NCBI GenBank assembly: GCA_001887945.1
Contig: LDOQ01000176.1
Span: 1-64,000 of the forward strand
Source of the DNA: Spraguea lophii
Taxonomy: Eukaryota > Microsporidia > Spragueidae
DNA length: 64,000 nucleotides
Direction of reading: 5' to 3'
The notes below the pieces were generated by a model. That model saw only the letters and a list, made by a program, of their open reading frames with translations. It made no database searches and was not told where the DNA came from. Below are positions 29,878 to 40,139 of the stretch, one piece after another. Both the position numbers and the translations under genes were made by a program. Every line of letters begins with the position of its first letter. Positions within the stretch are counted from its first letter, which is position 1.

Positions 29878-30360
29878 GGGCATAATGAAACAACTTTTTA
29901 AAATTTGATATAAAAATAAAAAGGAGAAGTATAACTGATAAATTGTTTGAACCAATTAAACAGAATTCTTGAATTTAAGAGATAAATAAAAATATAGTAA
30001 GTGAAACATTCTAAAATAGAATAAATTATGTCTTTTTTGGGTTAAAAGATCATAAAAGATAAATCATAAGAAGAGTAAATGATTGTTAGAGATAAATTAA
30101 ATCCATTAAACAAATAAATATTTATTAATCATAAATTTTTAGAAAATATAAAATTTATTTTTCTTAGGATTTTTATGCAGAATAATTTTAATTAAATTAT
30201 AAAACCATTATATTTTATTTTTTTTTAAAATTGAAATAGTTTTAAAGAGTTTTTTATTTCCGAGCGAATTGAAATTTGTTTCGTATTTATTTTGTTTTTT
30301 ATATTTTTTAGAATATGCATAAAAATTATTATGTTTATCCAATATTTAAAGTTTAGCCCT
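29878..30360. other. Divergent intergenic region
   Basis: 483 bp between the divergently transcribed Dsk2 and Rvb1 genes. AT-rich; both flanks carry CCC start signals (29878-29880 as GGG on the plus strand, and 30357-30359). No other feature was recognised. Confidence 0.6.
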
Positions 30361-31413
30361 ATGAATGATAGATATTCTGATATTGTTTCTCTAACTGGGT
30401 CTACTCTAATTGGTCAACAATCAGCAAAAAATGCATGTTTAGATATTTTATGTATTGTAAAAGATAATACACAAGCTGGTTTGGCATTTATTTTACAAGG
30501 AGAAAATTCTATTAACACTCTGGTTTCTGCAATTGAAAAAGATCTCAACAAAGAATTTAATATGGTGAAAACAAATGGTTTTGAAATTAGTACACCATAT
30601 GATATAGATGTATTGGTTAATAGAAGTATAAAGATAAAAATAGAAGAAACAAAAGATTGTTTAGAAGGAGAAGTAACAAAAATAAACATTATTCGAAAGA
30701 ATGATACTGTAGAAACCGTAGAATTAGGAATAAAAACTGCAAAGGGAACAAAAATAACAAAATTGTCTGGTGAATTTTACAATGAGTTAATCTCACAAAG
30801 AATAGAAGAAGGAGATATTATTTTTATAGAAGCATCTGCTGGATTAATAAAAAGATTAGGAAGATCCGAAACATTTGTAAAAGCATACGACCTAGAAAGA
30901 GATAAATATATTCCCTTACCAACAAATGAAGTCAGAATTAAAAAAAAAGTTATAAAAGTGTTAAACTTACAAAATTTCAATCCTAATAAGCAGATAGAAG
31001 ATTTACTTGATCAATACGAAGGACAAGGATATGCAGAAATAACACACGGTATTATTTATATAGAAAATATAGAAAAATTAAACAGACAGTGTGGTAATTA
31101 TTTGGCAAAAGTTATGGAGAGTGGAAAAGCACCAACTTTTATATTTTCTACAAGAAATAAGTTGGAAAATATAAATGAAAGAATATTAGAAAAATCTTTT
31201 GTAATAAAAGTAGATTCTCTTAGCAATGAAGATATAAAAAATATTTTAATAATAAAAAATAATGGCATAATTCAAGAAGAGATTATAGATTTTATTTCTA
31301 AATTAGAAATTACATTGAAAAATAAAATTGAAATATTAGAAATTATGAAAAATAGGGGAATGGAAGAAATTAAGGATGTGGAAGAAATTATGAGCATTTT
31401 CAATTTTCAATAA
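30361..31413 (+). CDS. RVB1: Rvb1 (pontin/RuvBL1) homologue with degenerate ATPase motifs
   Basis: 350 residues from the ATG after CCCT. The insertion domain II is unmistakably Rvb1: GIKTAKGTKITKLSG and GDIIFIEASAGLIKRLGR, then YDLERDKYIPLP, which parallel the human pontin segments. The start, LTGSTLIGQQSAKNACLDIL, matches the region before Walker A. Where Walker A (GPPGTGKT) should be is LQGENSINTL (about 39-48), lacking the lysine; Walker B (FIDEVHML) reads IYIENIEKLN, without the aspartate-glutamate pair. Sensor 1 (FSTRNK) is recognisable. The protein is about 100 residues shorter than yeast Rvb1. Rvb1/Rvb2 hexamers assemble INO80/SWR1 and snoRNPs. This subunit should be unable to hydrolyse ATP, so it may serve as a structural partner of Rvb2. 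Confidence 0.88.
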   Translation: MNDRYSDIVSLTGSTLIGQQSAKNACLDILCIVKDNTQAGLAFILQGENSINTLVSAIEKDLNKEFNMVKTNGFEISTPYDIDVLVNRSIKIKIEETKDCLEGEVTKINIIRKNDTVETVELGIKTAKGTKITKLSGEFYNELISQRIEEGDIIFIEASAGLIKRLGRSETFVKAYDLERDKYIPLPTNEVRIKKKVIKVLNLQNFNPNKQIEDLLDQYEGQGYAEITHGIIYIENIEKLNRQCGNYLAKVMESGKAPTFIFSTRNKLENINERILEKSFVIKVDSLSNEDIKNILIIKNNGIIQEEIIDFISKLEITLKNKIEILEIMKNRGMEEIKDVEEIMSIFNFQ

Positions 31414-31586
31414 AAATTAATTTTTATATTTTATTTAGAAAATGGTTAGAATATTTTTTATTAGAAAATAATAAATTAATTGTCTTAAGTGTGTGATAAC
31501 GCTTGTCAGAGTGTTTTAAATATAATTTATAATTATTAATAAAAAAACTTTTAAAAGAATTCAGAATCTTTAATCACAATTATTGA

Positions 31587-32279
31587 TTATCCAGTAACAA
31601 AAAATAAAACAATGAGACTTTGAATAAATCTTATTATTTCTATTATACCCATTTTACTCTTTCCACTTTTTCTTTCATGAAATATAATTGGAACTTCCAT
31701 TATTTTATATTTCTTTTTATACGCTCTTACAATAGCTTCCATCTGAAATGAAAATCCATTTGAAGATATTTCTAAATTTTCTAAAACATTTCTTCTATAC
31801 ATTCTATATGAATTTGTAAGGTCTGTTACTTCTACTCCAGTTATTATTTGTGCTAAATTATTTGCACCTCTACTAATCATTTTTCTTTTGAAATTCCATC
31901 CAACAATTCCACCTAAAGTATAACGAGTAGCTACAACAACATCTGCTTCTTTTATTGCAATCGCCATATCTTTGATAGCTTTGGGATCATGAGATAAATC
32001 AGCATCCATAATAACTATAAATTCAGATTCGTGGGAAATATTTTTTAATGCTTCTTTATATGCACTACCCAGTCCTAATTTTTCTTTTCTTTGAATAAAT
32101 TTAATAGGAAAATATGGCTCTAAATGTTTTATTTTTTTGATTGTTCCATCTGTACTTCCATCATCGACTATAATCAATTCATATGCTTCTGACATTTCAT
32201 CAAATGTATCTCTAAGCAAATATACTAGAATTTGTATATTTTCTGATTCATTGTATGTAGGTAGTAATACTGAATACAT
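31587..32279 (-). CDS. DPM1: Dolichol-phosphate mannosyltransferase
   Basis: 230 residues; CCC directly precedes the ATG (32280-32282 on the plus strand). GT2-family glycosyltransferase: LLPTYNESENI at the start, DDGSTDGT (39-46), the metal-binding DADLSHDP (92-99), the acceptor region NSYRMYRR, and PIIFHERKSGKSKMG near the C-terminus. It makes dolichol-P-mannose from GDP-mannose on the cytosolic face of the ER for O-mannosylation and GPI assembly. It ends shortly after EIIRFIQSLIVLFF without the C-terminal transmembrane anchor of the baker's yeast enzyme, so it belongs to the human/fission-yeast class that is usually held to the membrane by a DPM3 partner. Confidence 0.95.
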   Translation of the reverse strand: MYSVLLPTYNESENIQILVYLLRDTFDEMSEAYELIIVDDGSTDGTIKKIKHLEPYFPIKFIQRKEKLGLGSAYKEALKNISHESEFIVIMDADLSHDPKAIKDMAIAIKEADVVVATRYTLGGIVGWNFKRKMISRGANNLAQIITGVEVTDLTNSYRMYRRNVLENLEISSNGFSFQMEAIVRAYKKKYKIMEVPIIFHERKSGKSKMGIIEIIRFIQSLIVLFFVTG

Positions 32280-32405
32280 GGGTGGTTTTGTTTATATATT
32301 TTATATATTCTATTTATGTGCATAAAATATGTAATAAATAATTTGTTTGTTGCATAATTTATCCTTTTTATAACAAATTGATATTTTTATGAAGAAAGTT
32401 TTGTT

Positions 32406-32409
32406 CCCC
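32406..32409 (+). promoter_or_regulatory. CCCC start signal of RFC1
   Basis: CCCCAGGATG places the start at 32413 rather than at the upstream in-frame ATG at 32389. Confidence 0.6.
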
Positions 32410-32412
32410 AGG

Positions 32413-34017
32413 ATGGAGCCATTAAAAGGATATACATTTGTTTTTACTGGAGAACTTAGTATTGACAGAGAGTTAGCTCAATCAAAAGTAATTTTATTGG
32501 GTGGAAGGGTTACAACAGCACCTAGTGGTAGGACTAACTATCTTGTAGCTGGAAATGAACCTGGTCCATCAAAAATTAAAAAAGCAAAATCTTTAGGAAT
32601 AAAGATTATTAGTGAGGAAGAATTTAATGGATTAGTGCAAATGAATTCTCAAGGAGGTGACGATATTAAAACTTTCAACGAAGAAAATACTCAAACCAAG
32701 AAAGAAGATACTGATGCCACAAAAGAAGATAATAAGAAATCTACAATTTGGGCTGAAAAATACAGACCAAAATCCACATCAGAAATACTTGGTAATAACA
32801 AAGAAATTTATACATTGAAAACAGCAATATCAAATAAAGTACCCGGAATACTTATTAGTGGAGATCCTGGTATTGGAAAAACTACCGCTGCTATCTTATC
32901 TTCTAAAGAATGTGGTTATGAAGTAATTGAATTAAATGCTAGTGATTTACGTAATAAAAATATGCTACAAAATACATTCAAAGGTATTTCATATAAAACA
33001 GATAGAAAGAAAATCATCATTATGGATGAGATAGATGGAATGTTTAGTGATAGAGGTGGAATAGCTGAGCTTATTTCCATCATAAAAAATACTAAGAATA
33101 CAATAATATGTATTTCAAATGATAGATCTAATATAAAACTAAGACCTCTATATAACTTAGTAGACATACGATTTAAAAAACCTAACACAAGAGAAATTCT
33201 TCAAGCAATAAAAAAAATTTTAAAAGAAGAGAATAAAGAAATCAAAGATAATATTATTATGGATATTATTTCTAAAAGTGATGGTGATTTGAGATATATT
33301 TTAAATAATATTCAGAATATTTCTTTAGGCAAAAAAACCATAACATTTCAAAAAAGAAATGTAATAAAAAATATTTTCACTATTCTACAAGAATTGTACA
33401 AACTTAATAGAAAACAAAATATTCGAGTAATAGATGAAAAAATAAATATGTACTTTTTAGATTACGATCTTGTACCATTAATGGTACAAGAAAACTATGT
33501 TGAAGGCTCTATATACAAAATAAAAGATATGGCTGATGATATAAGCATGGGTGATATAGTAGATGGAATACGTAGAACAACAATGGATTGGTCATTATTA
33601 CCATTACATGGTTTCTTCAGCACAGCGTTACCCACACAAACAGTATTAAAGAAAATAGAATTCACTAAATTCTTAGGTAAACTTAGCAGCACCAATAAGA
33701 ATAAAAGGGTAATTAATAAAATATTCCATCATCTATTTAAAGTAAATAATAGTTCTATTGAAGAAACAATGCTTTATTATTTCCCTGTTCTTAATCAATA
33801 TTATATTACACAGATGACACATGGTGATACAGAGGATATAATAAATTTACTCCTTAAAAACTTTCTTTTAAAAGAAGATTTAGATGAAATTTATACTTTA
33901 TTTAGAAGCACCATTAAATTTGATAGTAAAATAAAATCTAAACTAACAAGAGAATATAAAAAAATAGAAAGAAAACTTCCATATGAAATTGAAGAAAGAG
34001 AAGAAATAAATGATTAA
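32413..34017 (+). CDS. RFC1: Replication factor C large subunit with BRCT domain
   Basis: 534 residues. Residues 1-78 are a BRCT domain (LKGYTFVFTGEL, LGGRVTTAPSGRTNYLVAG, AKSLGIKIISEEEF). After a short charged linker comes WAEKYRPKSTSEILGN, then Walker A GDPGIGKTTA (about 150-159), Walker B IIIMDEIDGM (about 200) and the ISNDR sensor 1. The C-terminal collar helices follow (MADDISMGDIVDG and others). RFC1 is the A subunit of the clamp loader that puts PCNA on primed DNA. Human RFC1 is over twice as long; the N-terminal extension before BRCT is missing here. Together with polymerase delta it belongs to the lagging-strand machinery. Confidence 0.95.
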   Translation: MEPLKGYTFVFTGELSIDRELAQSKVILLGGRVTTAPSGRTNYLVAGNEPGPSKIKKAKSLGIKIISEEEFNGLVQMNSQGGDDIKTFNEENTQTKKEDTDATKEDNKKSTIWAEKYRPKSTSEILGNNKEIYTLKTAISNKVPGILISGDPGIGKTTAAILSSKECGYEVIELNASDLRNKNMLQNTFKGISYKTDRKKIIIMDEIDGMFSDRGGIAELISIIKNTKNTIICISNDRSNIKLRPLYNLVDIRFKKPNTREILQAIKKILKEENKEIKDNIIMDIISKSDGDLRYILNNIQNISLGKKTITFQKRNVIKNIFTILQELYKLNRKQNIRVIDEKINMYFLDYDLVPLMVQENYVEGSIYKIKDMADDISMGDIVDGIRRTTMDWSLLPLHGFFSTALPTQTVLKKIEFTKFLGKLSSTNKNKRVINKIFHHLFKVNNSSIEETMLYYFPVLNQYYITQMTHGDTEDIINLLLKNFLLKEDLDEIYTLFRSTIKFDSKIKSKLTREYKKIERKLPYEIEEREEIND

Positions 34018-34108
34018 AAAAATTAATAAAACTTTTTATGAAAATCTACCAAACATAATATAATTTTCAAACAATTTTAAAAAAATCATTTCTAAAATGT
34101 TTTATTAC

Positions 34109-34561
34109 CTACAAACCGGGTATATTATCAGCTAAATTATCCACCCTCTTACTTATTTCATATCCTTCTACTGGTATACTTATATCAAAATATAATAAAG
34201 TTTTAAAAAAATATATACTAAGCAACAACGCTAATTTCATTCCCAATGAAATAGGACATACAATATAAAACATTATCATGAAAAGACCTATATTTTTTAA
34301 AAACAACATAGAAAAAAATAATATTTCATAAGAAAAAGATAACATCAACGACAATATTCCATAATTTATATTTCTTCTATTTATAGTTTTATAACATATC
34401 AAATATAAATGATACTTCGAAAGTAATACTAAAATAAATAATAATATATCTAAATGGTATAATACAAGATGCTTCAGAAAGAAAATAGTTGTATATGCTA
34501 ATTCTACCAATATAATAACTACAAATAATATTTTGTTGAAAGTTATCTTACTAAAAGCCAT
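34109..34561 (-). CDS. Small multi-pass membrane protein, unknown
   Basis: 150 residues with about four to five hydrophobic helices: FVVIILVELAYTTIFFL, ILLFILVLLS, ILSLMLSFSYEILFFSMLFL and IMFYIVCPISLGMKLALLL; the C-terminal 25 residues (ISIPVEGYEISKRVDNLADN) are hydrophilic. I do not recognise the family. It lies between the convergent RFC1 gene (91 bp) and the upstream DEAD-box gene on the same strand. No CCC run lies near the ATG; only CCTTTAAGG. Confidence 0.6.
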   Translation of the reverse strand: MAFSKITFNKILFVVIILVELAYTTIFFLKHLVLYHLDILLFILVLLSKYHLYLICYKTINRRNINYGILSLMLSFSYEILFFSMLFLKNIGLFMIMFYIVCPISLGMKLALLLSIYFFKTLLYFDISIPVEGYEISKRVDNLADNIPGL

Positions 34562-34818
34562 GTAATACCTTAAAGGATAAAATGATTATAAATGTCTCCT
34601 TAAGCAAGAATAAGGGGAAATAATATTACGATTGAAATATTAGGAAATAAATAAGAAATAATCATTTACAAAATATTATAACCTGCCACAGATTGTTTTT
34701 TTATTAAATAATAATATTTAATTTGATATTCTATTTTAAATGATTAGTTGTATAAAATTTATTTTATGGAGATTAAATTCTTAGAGTATTTCTTAGACCG
34801 TGATTTTATTCAGTATCA

Positions 34819-36315
34819 TTAAATTTTATTATTTTTTTTGTTTAATCTACGTTCTTCTCGTTCATTTTCTTTTACTTCTGTTTCTCCTTTGTTCTTATCT
34901 ATTTTAATTTTTTTATTTTCATTATTTTTACATTTCTTCTTGTTCGTTCTATCACCTTCATTTTTTATATTTTTCTTATCATTTTCCTCATCTAATGATA
35001 TTTCTACTTCTTCTATATCACTCATATTTATTATTCCTAAATATTCTTTTAATCTATGTATTTCATTTTCTACGTCTGTTTTATATTTTTTCGTTTGCAA
35101 AGTAAGAAATTTTTTATACGTCACTAAATATCTTTCTGCAAAATATTTTATATCATCCAATAACATTATTGATCTTACTCGTCTTTCCACCTTCTTAACT
35201 TCAAATTTCTCTCCAGGAAGAATATTTATCAATTCCATATCCTTTTTATCTATTTTACCTTTCCATTTACCATCTTTCCAATCTTCAATAATTCTTTCTT
35301 CTCCCTTAAGTAGAAATATTATACCTGTACCATCTTTTCCATTTCTTGCTGTTCTTCCTACCCTATGAACATATGTTTCTATACTCTCTGGCATATCAAA
35401 TTGTAATACTAATTTCACATCACTGAAATCCAATCCTCTGGCACCTAAATCAGTTGAAAATAGAATACTAGGTTTATCAATATTATTAAAATTTTTACAA
35501 CTATCCATTCTAAGATTTTGTTTCATATTACCGTTAAGCATATGAACATTGAATTTCAATTTTTTAAAAAGTAGAAAATAAAATTTTACTTCTTTGCACG
35601 TAGAAAAAAATACTAAAATATTTCCTGGTTTCTCATCTTTAGAATAATGCTGAAGAATAGAATAAAGATAATTTATCTTCTTATCTAATGATAATACATA
35701 ATAATATTGTTTTAAAACATTATTACCATTCATATTATATTCATTTATTAATTTGTATTTAGCATCATCTAATCCAAAAAGTGTTAAATTTTTTAATATT
35801 TTTCCTTCCGTGGCTGAAAATAAAACCATTTGCTTCTGAGGAAAATATTCCAAGATATTTTCTATATCATCTTTAAATCCTCTTTCTGATAGTTTATCAG
35901 CTTCATCTAATACTATAGTATCTATATTATCTATATTTGTAGATTCTAACACAGCCAATAATCTACCAACTGTACATACAAAAATATCTTTATTTTCATC
36001 AATAGAAATATTTTCATTTATTCCACCAATGATAAGTTCACAGTTATCTGGTGATAGTATATTTGCTATATCATGTACTTGTACAGCTAATTCTCTTGTT
36101 GGTACAATTATGATTGTTCTATTCCCTCTAATTTGTAGAAGTGGAATAAGATATGCTAATGTTTTACCACTACCAGTCTTTGATATTCCTATTACATTTT
36201 TCTTATTAAGAATGTGATGGTATGTAGATTTCTGAATCTCTGTTAATGTTTCAAAGTTTAAAAAAGATAAACGATTTTGTAATTTTTTTCTCAAATTTAA
36301 GTCATTGAATTTCAT
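34819..36315 (-). CDS. DEAD-box RNA helicase, Dbp4/Has1-like
   Basis: 498 residues from ATG 36315 (directly behind CCC; an ATG two codons earlier is disfavoured). Motifs: Q motif near EIQKSTY, SKTGSGKT (I), PTRELA (Ia), DEADKL (II), FSATE (III), STDLGARGLDF (IV/V) and HRVGRTAR (VI). SAT is intact. The FFSTCKEVKFYFLLFKKL segment and the C-terminal extension with a domain after RSIMLLDDIKYFAERYLVTYKKFL fit the nucleolar Dbp4/Has1/Dbp10 group that acts on pre-rRNA. The tail (last 80 residues) is Lys/Glu/Asn-rich. Exact orthology is uncertain. It is divergent from TAF9 with 162 bp between starts. Confidence 0.85.
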   Translation of the reverse strand: MKFNDLNLRKKLQNRLSFLNFETLTEIQKSTYHHILNKKNVIGISKTGSGKTLAYLIPLLQIRGNRTIIIVPTRELAVQVHDIANILSPDNCELIIGGINENISIDENKDIFVCTVGRLLAVLESTNIDNIDTIVLDEADKLSERGFKDDIENILEYFPQKQMVLFSATEGKILKNLTLFGLDDAKYKLINEYNMNGNNVLKQYYYVLSLDKKINYLYSILQHYSKDEKPGNILVFFSTCKEVKFYFLLFKKLKFNVHMLNGNMKQNLRMDSCKNFNNIDKPSILFSTDLGARGLDFSDVKLVLQFDMPESIETYVHRVGRTARNGKDGTGIIFLLKGEERIIEDWKDGKWKGKIDKKDMELINILPGEKFEVKKVERRVRSIMLLDDIKYFAERYLVTYKKFLTLQTKKYKTDVENEIHRLKEYLGIINMSDIEEVEISLDEENDKKNIKNEGDRTNKKKCKNNENKKIKIDKNKGETEVKENEREERRLNKKNNKI

Positions 36316-36477
36316 GGGCATATTTTTTAAAAAAGTGTTTAAAACATAAAAAAATTATTGATAAAGAAAAACTTCTTCAAAAACATAAAATAATTTATTT
36401 TTTAAACGTTACGTAACCATTTAACAAATTTACATAAAAATCCCACTAATAAAAAATAAAAAGAATCACCCATACTT

Positions 36478-36879
36478 ATGCCAGAGACCACAGCACCTCG
36501 TGAAGCAAAAATAGTGTCCATCATCCTTCGATCTATTGGAATTGATGAATGTGAACCCCAAGTAATTGTTCAAATATTAGAATTTCTTTACAAATATTCT
36601 GTTGATGTTATGGAAGATGCACTTTTATACGCAGAACATAACGAGCGTAAAATTATTAATGTTGATGATATAAAATTAGCATTACAATCAAAAGTTGGAA
36701 AATATTTTGTTCCACCACCACCAAAAAGCTTTATTGAAGATATAGCTAAACAGGTCAATGCAAAACCTTTGATGATTAATGAACAAGATAATTTGATAAA
36801 AATACCACCACAGACAATTTCATTGTTGGCACAAGAATATTCTATTGATGAGAATAAAGAACATAAAAATATAAATTAA
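36478..36879 (+). CDS. TAF9: TAF9-like TFIID histone-fold subunit
   Basis: 133 residues. Residues 5-75 form a histone fold of the TAF9 type: REAKIVSIILRSIGIDECEPQVI, then LEFLYKYSVDVMEDALLYAEH and INVDDIKLALQSKV. The following FVPPPPKSFIEDIAKQVNAKPL matches the conserved TAF9 tail, down to the proline run. TAF9 pairs with TAF6 in TFIID and SAGA. CACCC lies 7-11 bases upstream of the ATG. It shares a 162-bp divergent promoter with the helicase gene. Confidence 0.92.
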   Translation: MPETTAPREAKIVSIILRSIGIDECEPQVIVQILEFLYKYSVDVMEDALLYAEHNERKIINVDDIKLALQSKVGKYFVPPPPKSFIEDIAKQVNAKPLMINEQDNLIKIPPQTISLLAQEYSIDENKEHKNIN

Positions 36880-37917
36880 ATAATTCTTCTGATAAATAAA
36901 TTTTTTATTTTTAAATAATAATTTAATTTATATTTTTATGTTTGAACAGTTGTAGTTCACTATAGTAGGAAATATTGATTTTTTGAAGCATGAGTAAATT
37001 GTATTAATTAGTTTTATTACATATATATTAATATAATGATATTTTATGTTCTAGAACGATAAAATTTTGTGTATGGTACAATCATCATTCTTTCAATTTA
37101 ATAATATTATAATATCTTTTTTGATATAATAATTTAGATTCACAAATCAATAACATTTACATTAACCAAGTAATACTTTCATCCAATAGTAGAATTATCA
37201 ACAAGACACTGTCAAATTACGGTATCGACATTCATTCATTCAGCAACCTTTCCTTCTATCTTTTATTTTTTTGTTTTAAAAATTCTATATATGAGAAACC
37301 CACCAGGCTTAAAATTTGCTTATCATTCCACGACCACTTGATCGAATAAATTTTTATTTTCTTTATGTAATAACAATTTATTTTTATATTAAAGTTTTAC
37401 ATTAAAAATATTTTCTATTTATTTATTATTTTAATATTCTTAGCAATAAATATCTGAAAAATTTTTTATTTGTTTATTTTATGACGAAGATATGATATTG
37501 TAATGTATTTTATGATATGAAGTTTAAATAAATTTATAGTATAATTAAAGTCTATGTCAAAATAACATCTATCAAATGATTTTATGTTGCCAAATGAATT
37601 AGAATAATAATAAAAGTCTTTATTTTTTGTTATAAGATTTTCTGATTTGTATATAATGAATGATTGATTGTTACAGATAAAATAATTTGTTATTGATTTT
37701 TCAAAGTGTCAATTATAAAGAAAATGTCAATTGTAAAGAAGTTTTATATTAACCAAAATAGTAAATATAAAGAAATAATACTCTATTATATTTTTTCTAA
37801 GAATATACTTTATTTTATATTATATTTTAATCGTTTCTGATAAAATGGATAATCAAAAAATTAATTTACTTCTCCTTTTTTTATGTTGACTTCATATTTC
37901 CTCTTTTTCAACCCTTT
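36880..37917. other. Gene-poor region with SINE-like copy C
   Basis: 1.04 kb. 36938-37352 is the repeat listed separately; the rest is AT-rich, with a short duplicated AAAATGTCAATT / GTGTCAATTATAAAG pair near 37705-37740. No gene is supported. Confidence 0.55.
36938..37352 (-). repeat. SINE-like element, copy C (diverged)
   Basis: About 415 bp, the most decayed long copy. Matches to the others include ATATATTAATAT, GATAAAATTTTGTGTATGG, ATTCATTCAGCAACC and, at the head, ACCCACCAGGCTTAAAATTTGC plus CATTCCACGACCACTTGATCGA in pieces. The B box is mutated (GGGTTTCTCA on the minus strand). Orientation is the same as the other copies. Confidence 0.65.
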
Positions 37918-39783
37918 ATGCATACTCATAATAGAAAAGAAGATGACCATTCTGACACACATACTGATGAATGTTTGGAAAGTGATGAATGTGCAAAGAA
38001 AAGTTTATGTTTGTGTAACCCAAACAATTTGTCAGATCGTATGGAACATGAGGATTTATGTAGCGAGGATAAAAATTTTATGGAAGAAAAGGCATCAGAT
38101 AGTTGTCATTGTGGAGAGTGTATCGGTGGTGTGAGTAGAAGGAATAAATATAAATTTTCTGGTTTATGCAAAGAAAAAGAATATGATTCAGAAGAAGAAT
38201 TTTCAATACGTAGTTGTAGTAGTATAAATACAATGGGAGATAGTACTTATTCTGCTATACATAATAAAGGAATAATGCATGGACATAAAGTTCCTTCAAA
38301 GAGAAATACTATTTTTGAGTTGATAACAATTTATCGTCGTATGAAGAAAGGTAGAAATCAAGATGTTTATCGTATGCAATTGAATATTGGATGTGATGAT
38401 AGTGAGACAAGTGAGAAATATTATAAGGATAATAAGAATATTGATGGGAAGTATAATCAAAATTTACCATTCTATGATTTTGAAAAATATAGAAATTTGA
38501 AATTTAAAAAATATTTATTTTTTGATGGAGAATTAACATTGTTTTCAGATTTTTTTAATTCTACGTTTTATGAGAAATTATGCAGTAAGGATGAAAATAA
38601 AAAAGATTTAAAAAAGAATAAAGAATCGCATAATGTTAATAGAATATTAAGAAAAAATGAAAAGAATAATATTAACAATTCAAATAAAAAAGATAACAAA
38701 GAAGAACATATTCTTCAAAATTCAGCAACAAATAAAGAAAAACCAGGCTATGGATCAAATAAAACTTTTAAATCAACTAATACCAATGGAAAATATTGTT
38801 ATTGGCTTAATATATTTTGTCCATCCGAAGAAGATTTAGAAATTCTTGGTAAAAATTATGGGGTTCATGATATTTCTCTTAACGATATACGAGAAGGAAA
38901 TACAGAAGAAAAAGTAGAAATATTTAAACAGTATATTTTTATATCTTTAAAAATATCATCAGATAAAAATAAGGAGAAACATAAAGATAAGTACTCAGAT
39001 ATTAATAAGGATTTAGATTTCAATATATTACTATTTGATAATTTTATAATTACCACACATAATAAACCATGGACACCCGTAACAGATATTTTAAATTTCG
39101 TATATTTAATTTCTGTGCATACAACAATGCATCCAGAATGGGTATTTTTCTCCGTCATAATAGAATTTGTTCAAGATGTTAAATATATTATGAATGAAAT
39201 AGAACCAGATGTTTTAGAGATAGAAAATATAACAAATAACCTCAATAACCTTCTTAATGACAATTATCTTCTTATAGATATATTAAAAAAGAATTTTAAA
39301 CTGGTATACAAAGTATATACCATACAACAATTCATTAAATATAAAATACACATTCTTACCACATTCAAAGTTAAATTAGCCAAAAAAATAAGAAGACCAA
39401 TATCCCGATATCTACAATTTTCTCTTACAGATTTTATAGAAATAGAAAAAGATTTAAAAGAATTCAACAGAATTTTAGAACGCTCACAAGATTTATATTT
39501 AGCTTTAGCCAATTTAGAACATTCTAAGAAAGAAAGTGAAATAAACACAATTATGAAAAGATTTGCATTCATAGCATTCATACTTCTTCCAATACAAACA
39601 ATTGCAGGATTGTATGGTATGAATGTACCATTACCATTTGCAAATACAAATAATCCATATGATTATAGATCATTTTATTATCTATGTTTATTTTCTGTTA
39701 TCATTACAATTATAACATATTTGTTAATGACGTATGGTGGTAAATTTAAACGTTACGTTAAAAGAAATAGAATATGGAGATAA
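37918..39783 (+). CDS. CorA-type magnesium transporter with long Cys-rich N-terminus
   Basis: 621 residues; AACCCTTTATGCAT marks the start. The C-terminal part is a CorA/Alr1/Mrs2-family channel: a long helical cytosolic domain (DRILERSQDLYLALANLE-type heptads, here FNRILERSQDLYLALANLE), transmembrane helix 1 ending in the selectivity signature YGMNVPLP (GMN about 567-569), and TM2 LCLFSVIITIITYLLM. CorA pentamers conduct Mg2+ through the membrane. The N-terminal 330 residues are poorly conserved and include a cysteine cluster (DECAKKSLCLCNP, CHCGECIGG within the first 70 residues) and Lys/Asn-rich spacers. It is probably plasma-membrane (Alr-like) rather than mitosomal, since no presequence is visible. 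Confidence 0.9.
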   Translation: MHTHNRKEDDHSDTHTDECLESDECAKKSLCLCNPNNLSDRMEHEDLCSEDKNFMEEKASDSCHCGECIGGVSRRNKYKFSGLCKEKEYDSEEEFSIRSCSSINTMGDSTYSAIHNKGIMHGHKVPSKRNTIFELITIYRRMKKGRNQDVYRMQLNIGCDDSETSEKYYKDNKNIDGKYNQNLPFYDFEKYRNLKFKKYLFFDGELTLFSDFFNSTFYEKLCSKDENKKDLKKNKESHNVNRILRKNEKNNINNSNKKDNKEEHILQNSATNKEKPGYGSNKTFKSTNTNGKYCYWLNIFCPSEEDLEILGKNYGVHDISLNDIREGNTEEKVEIFKQYIFISLKISSDKNKEKHKDKYSDINKDLDFNILLFDNFIITTHNKPWTPVTDILNFVYLISVHTTMHPEWVFFSVIIEFVQDVKYIMNEIEPDVLEIENITNNLNNLLNDNYLLIDILKKNFKLVYKVYTIQQFIKYKIHILTTFKVKLAKKIRRPISRYLQFSLTDFIEIEKDLKEFNRILERSQDLYLALANLEHSKKESEINTIMKRFAFIAFILLPIQTIAGLYGMNVPLPFANTNNPYDYRSFYYLCLFSVIITIITYLLMTYGGKFKRYVKRNRIWR

Positions 39784-40139
39784 AAAAATAATAAAGATAT
39801 TTTGGTGTAATGAGGAATCATAAATAAATAATAGATTATATTCAGATAAAGAGTAAATATTAAAATAATGAATGAATAATTATTTCTTCTTATAAGTTGT
39901 TATTTTTATTTTATTATATTTTATTGTTTGTTATTTCTTCTATATCTTATAATTTAATATCTTATAAGTTGTTATCTTCCCATTTTCACTTTACATTTTA
40001 TATCACACCATTTTCATCTTTACATTTATTCATTTGTATTTTGTTACATTAAAAACCTATCTTTCATATTCTAATCATATTCCAAAATATTATTAAATCC
40101 ATTTAACAAAAATGTTTTTCCCACCCTTAAGCAATTTAA
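39784..40139. other. Intergenic, AT-rich
   Basis: 356 bp between two plus-strand genes. TTATAAGTTGTTAT and related units repeat near 39895-39975. CCCACCC at about 40119-40125 is the presumed start signal of the kinesin. Confidence 0.5.
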
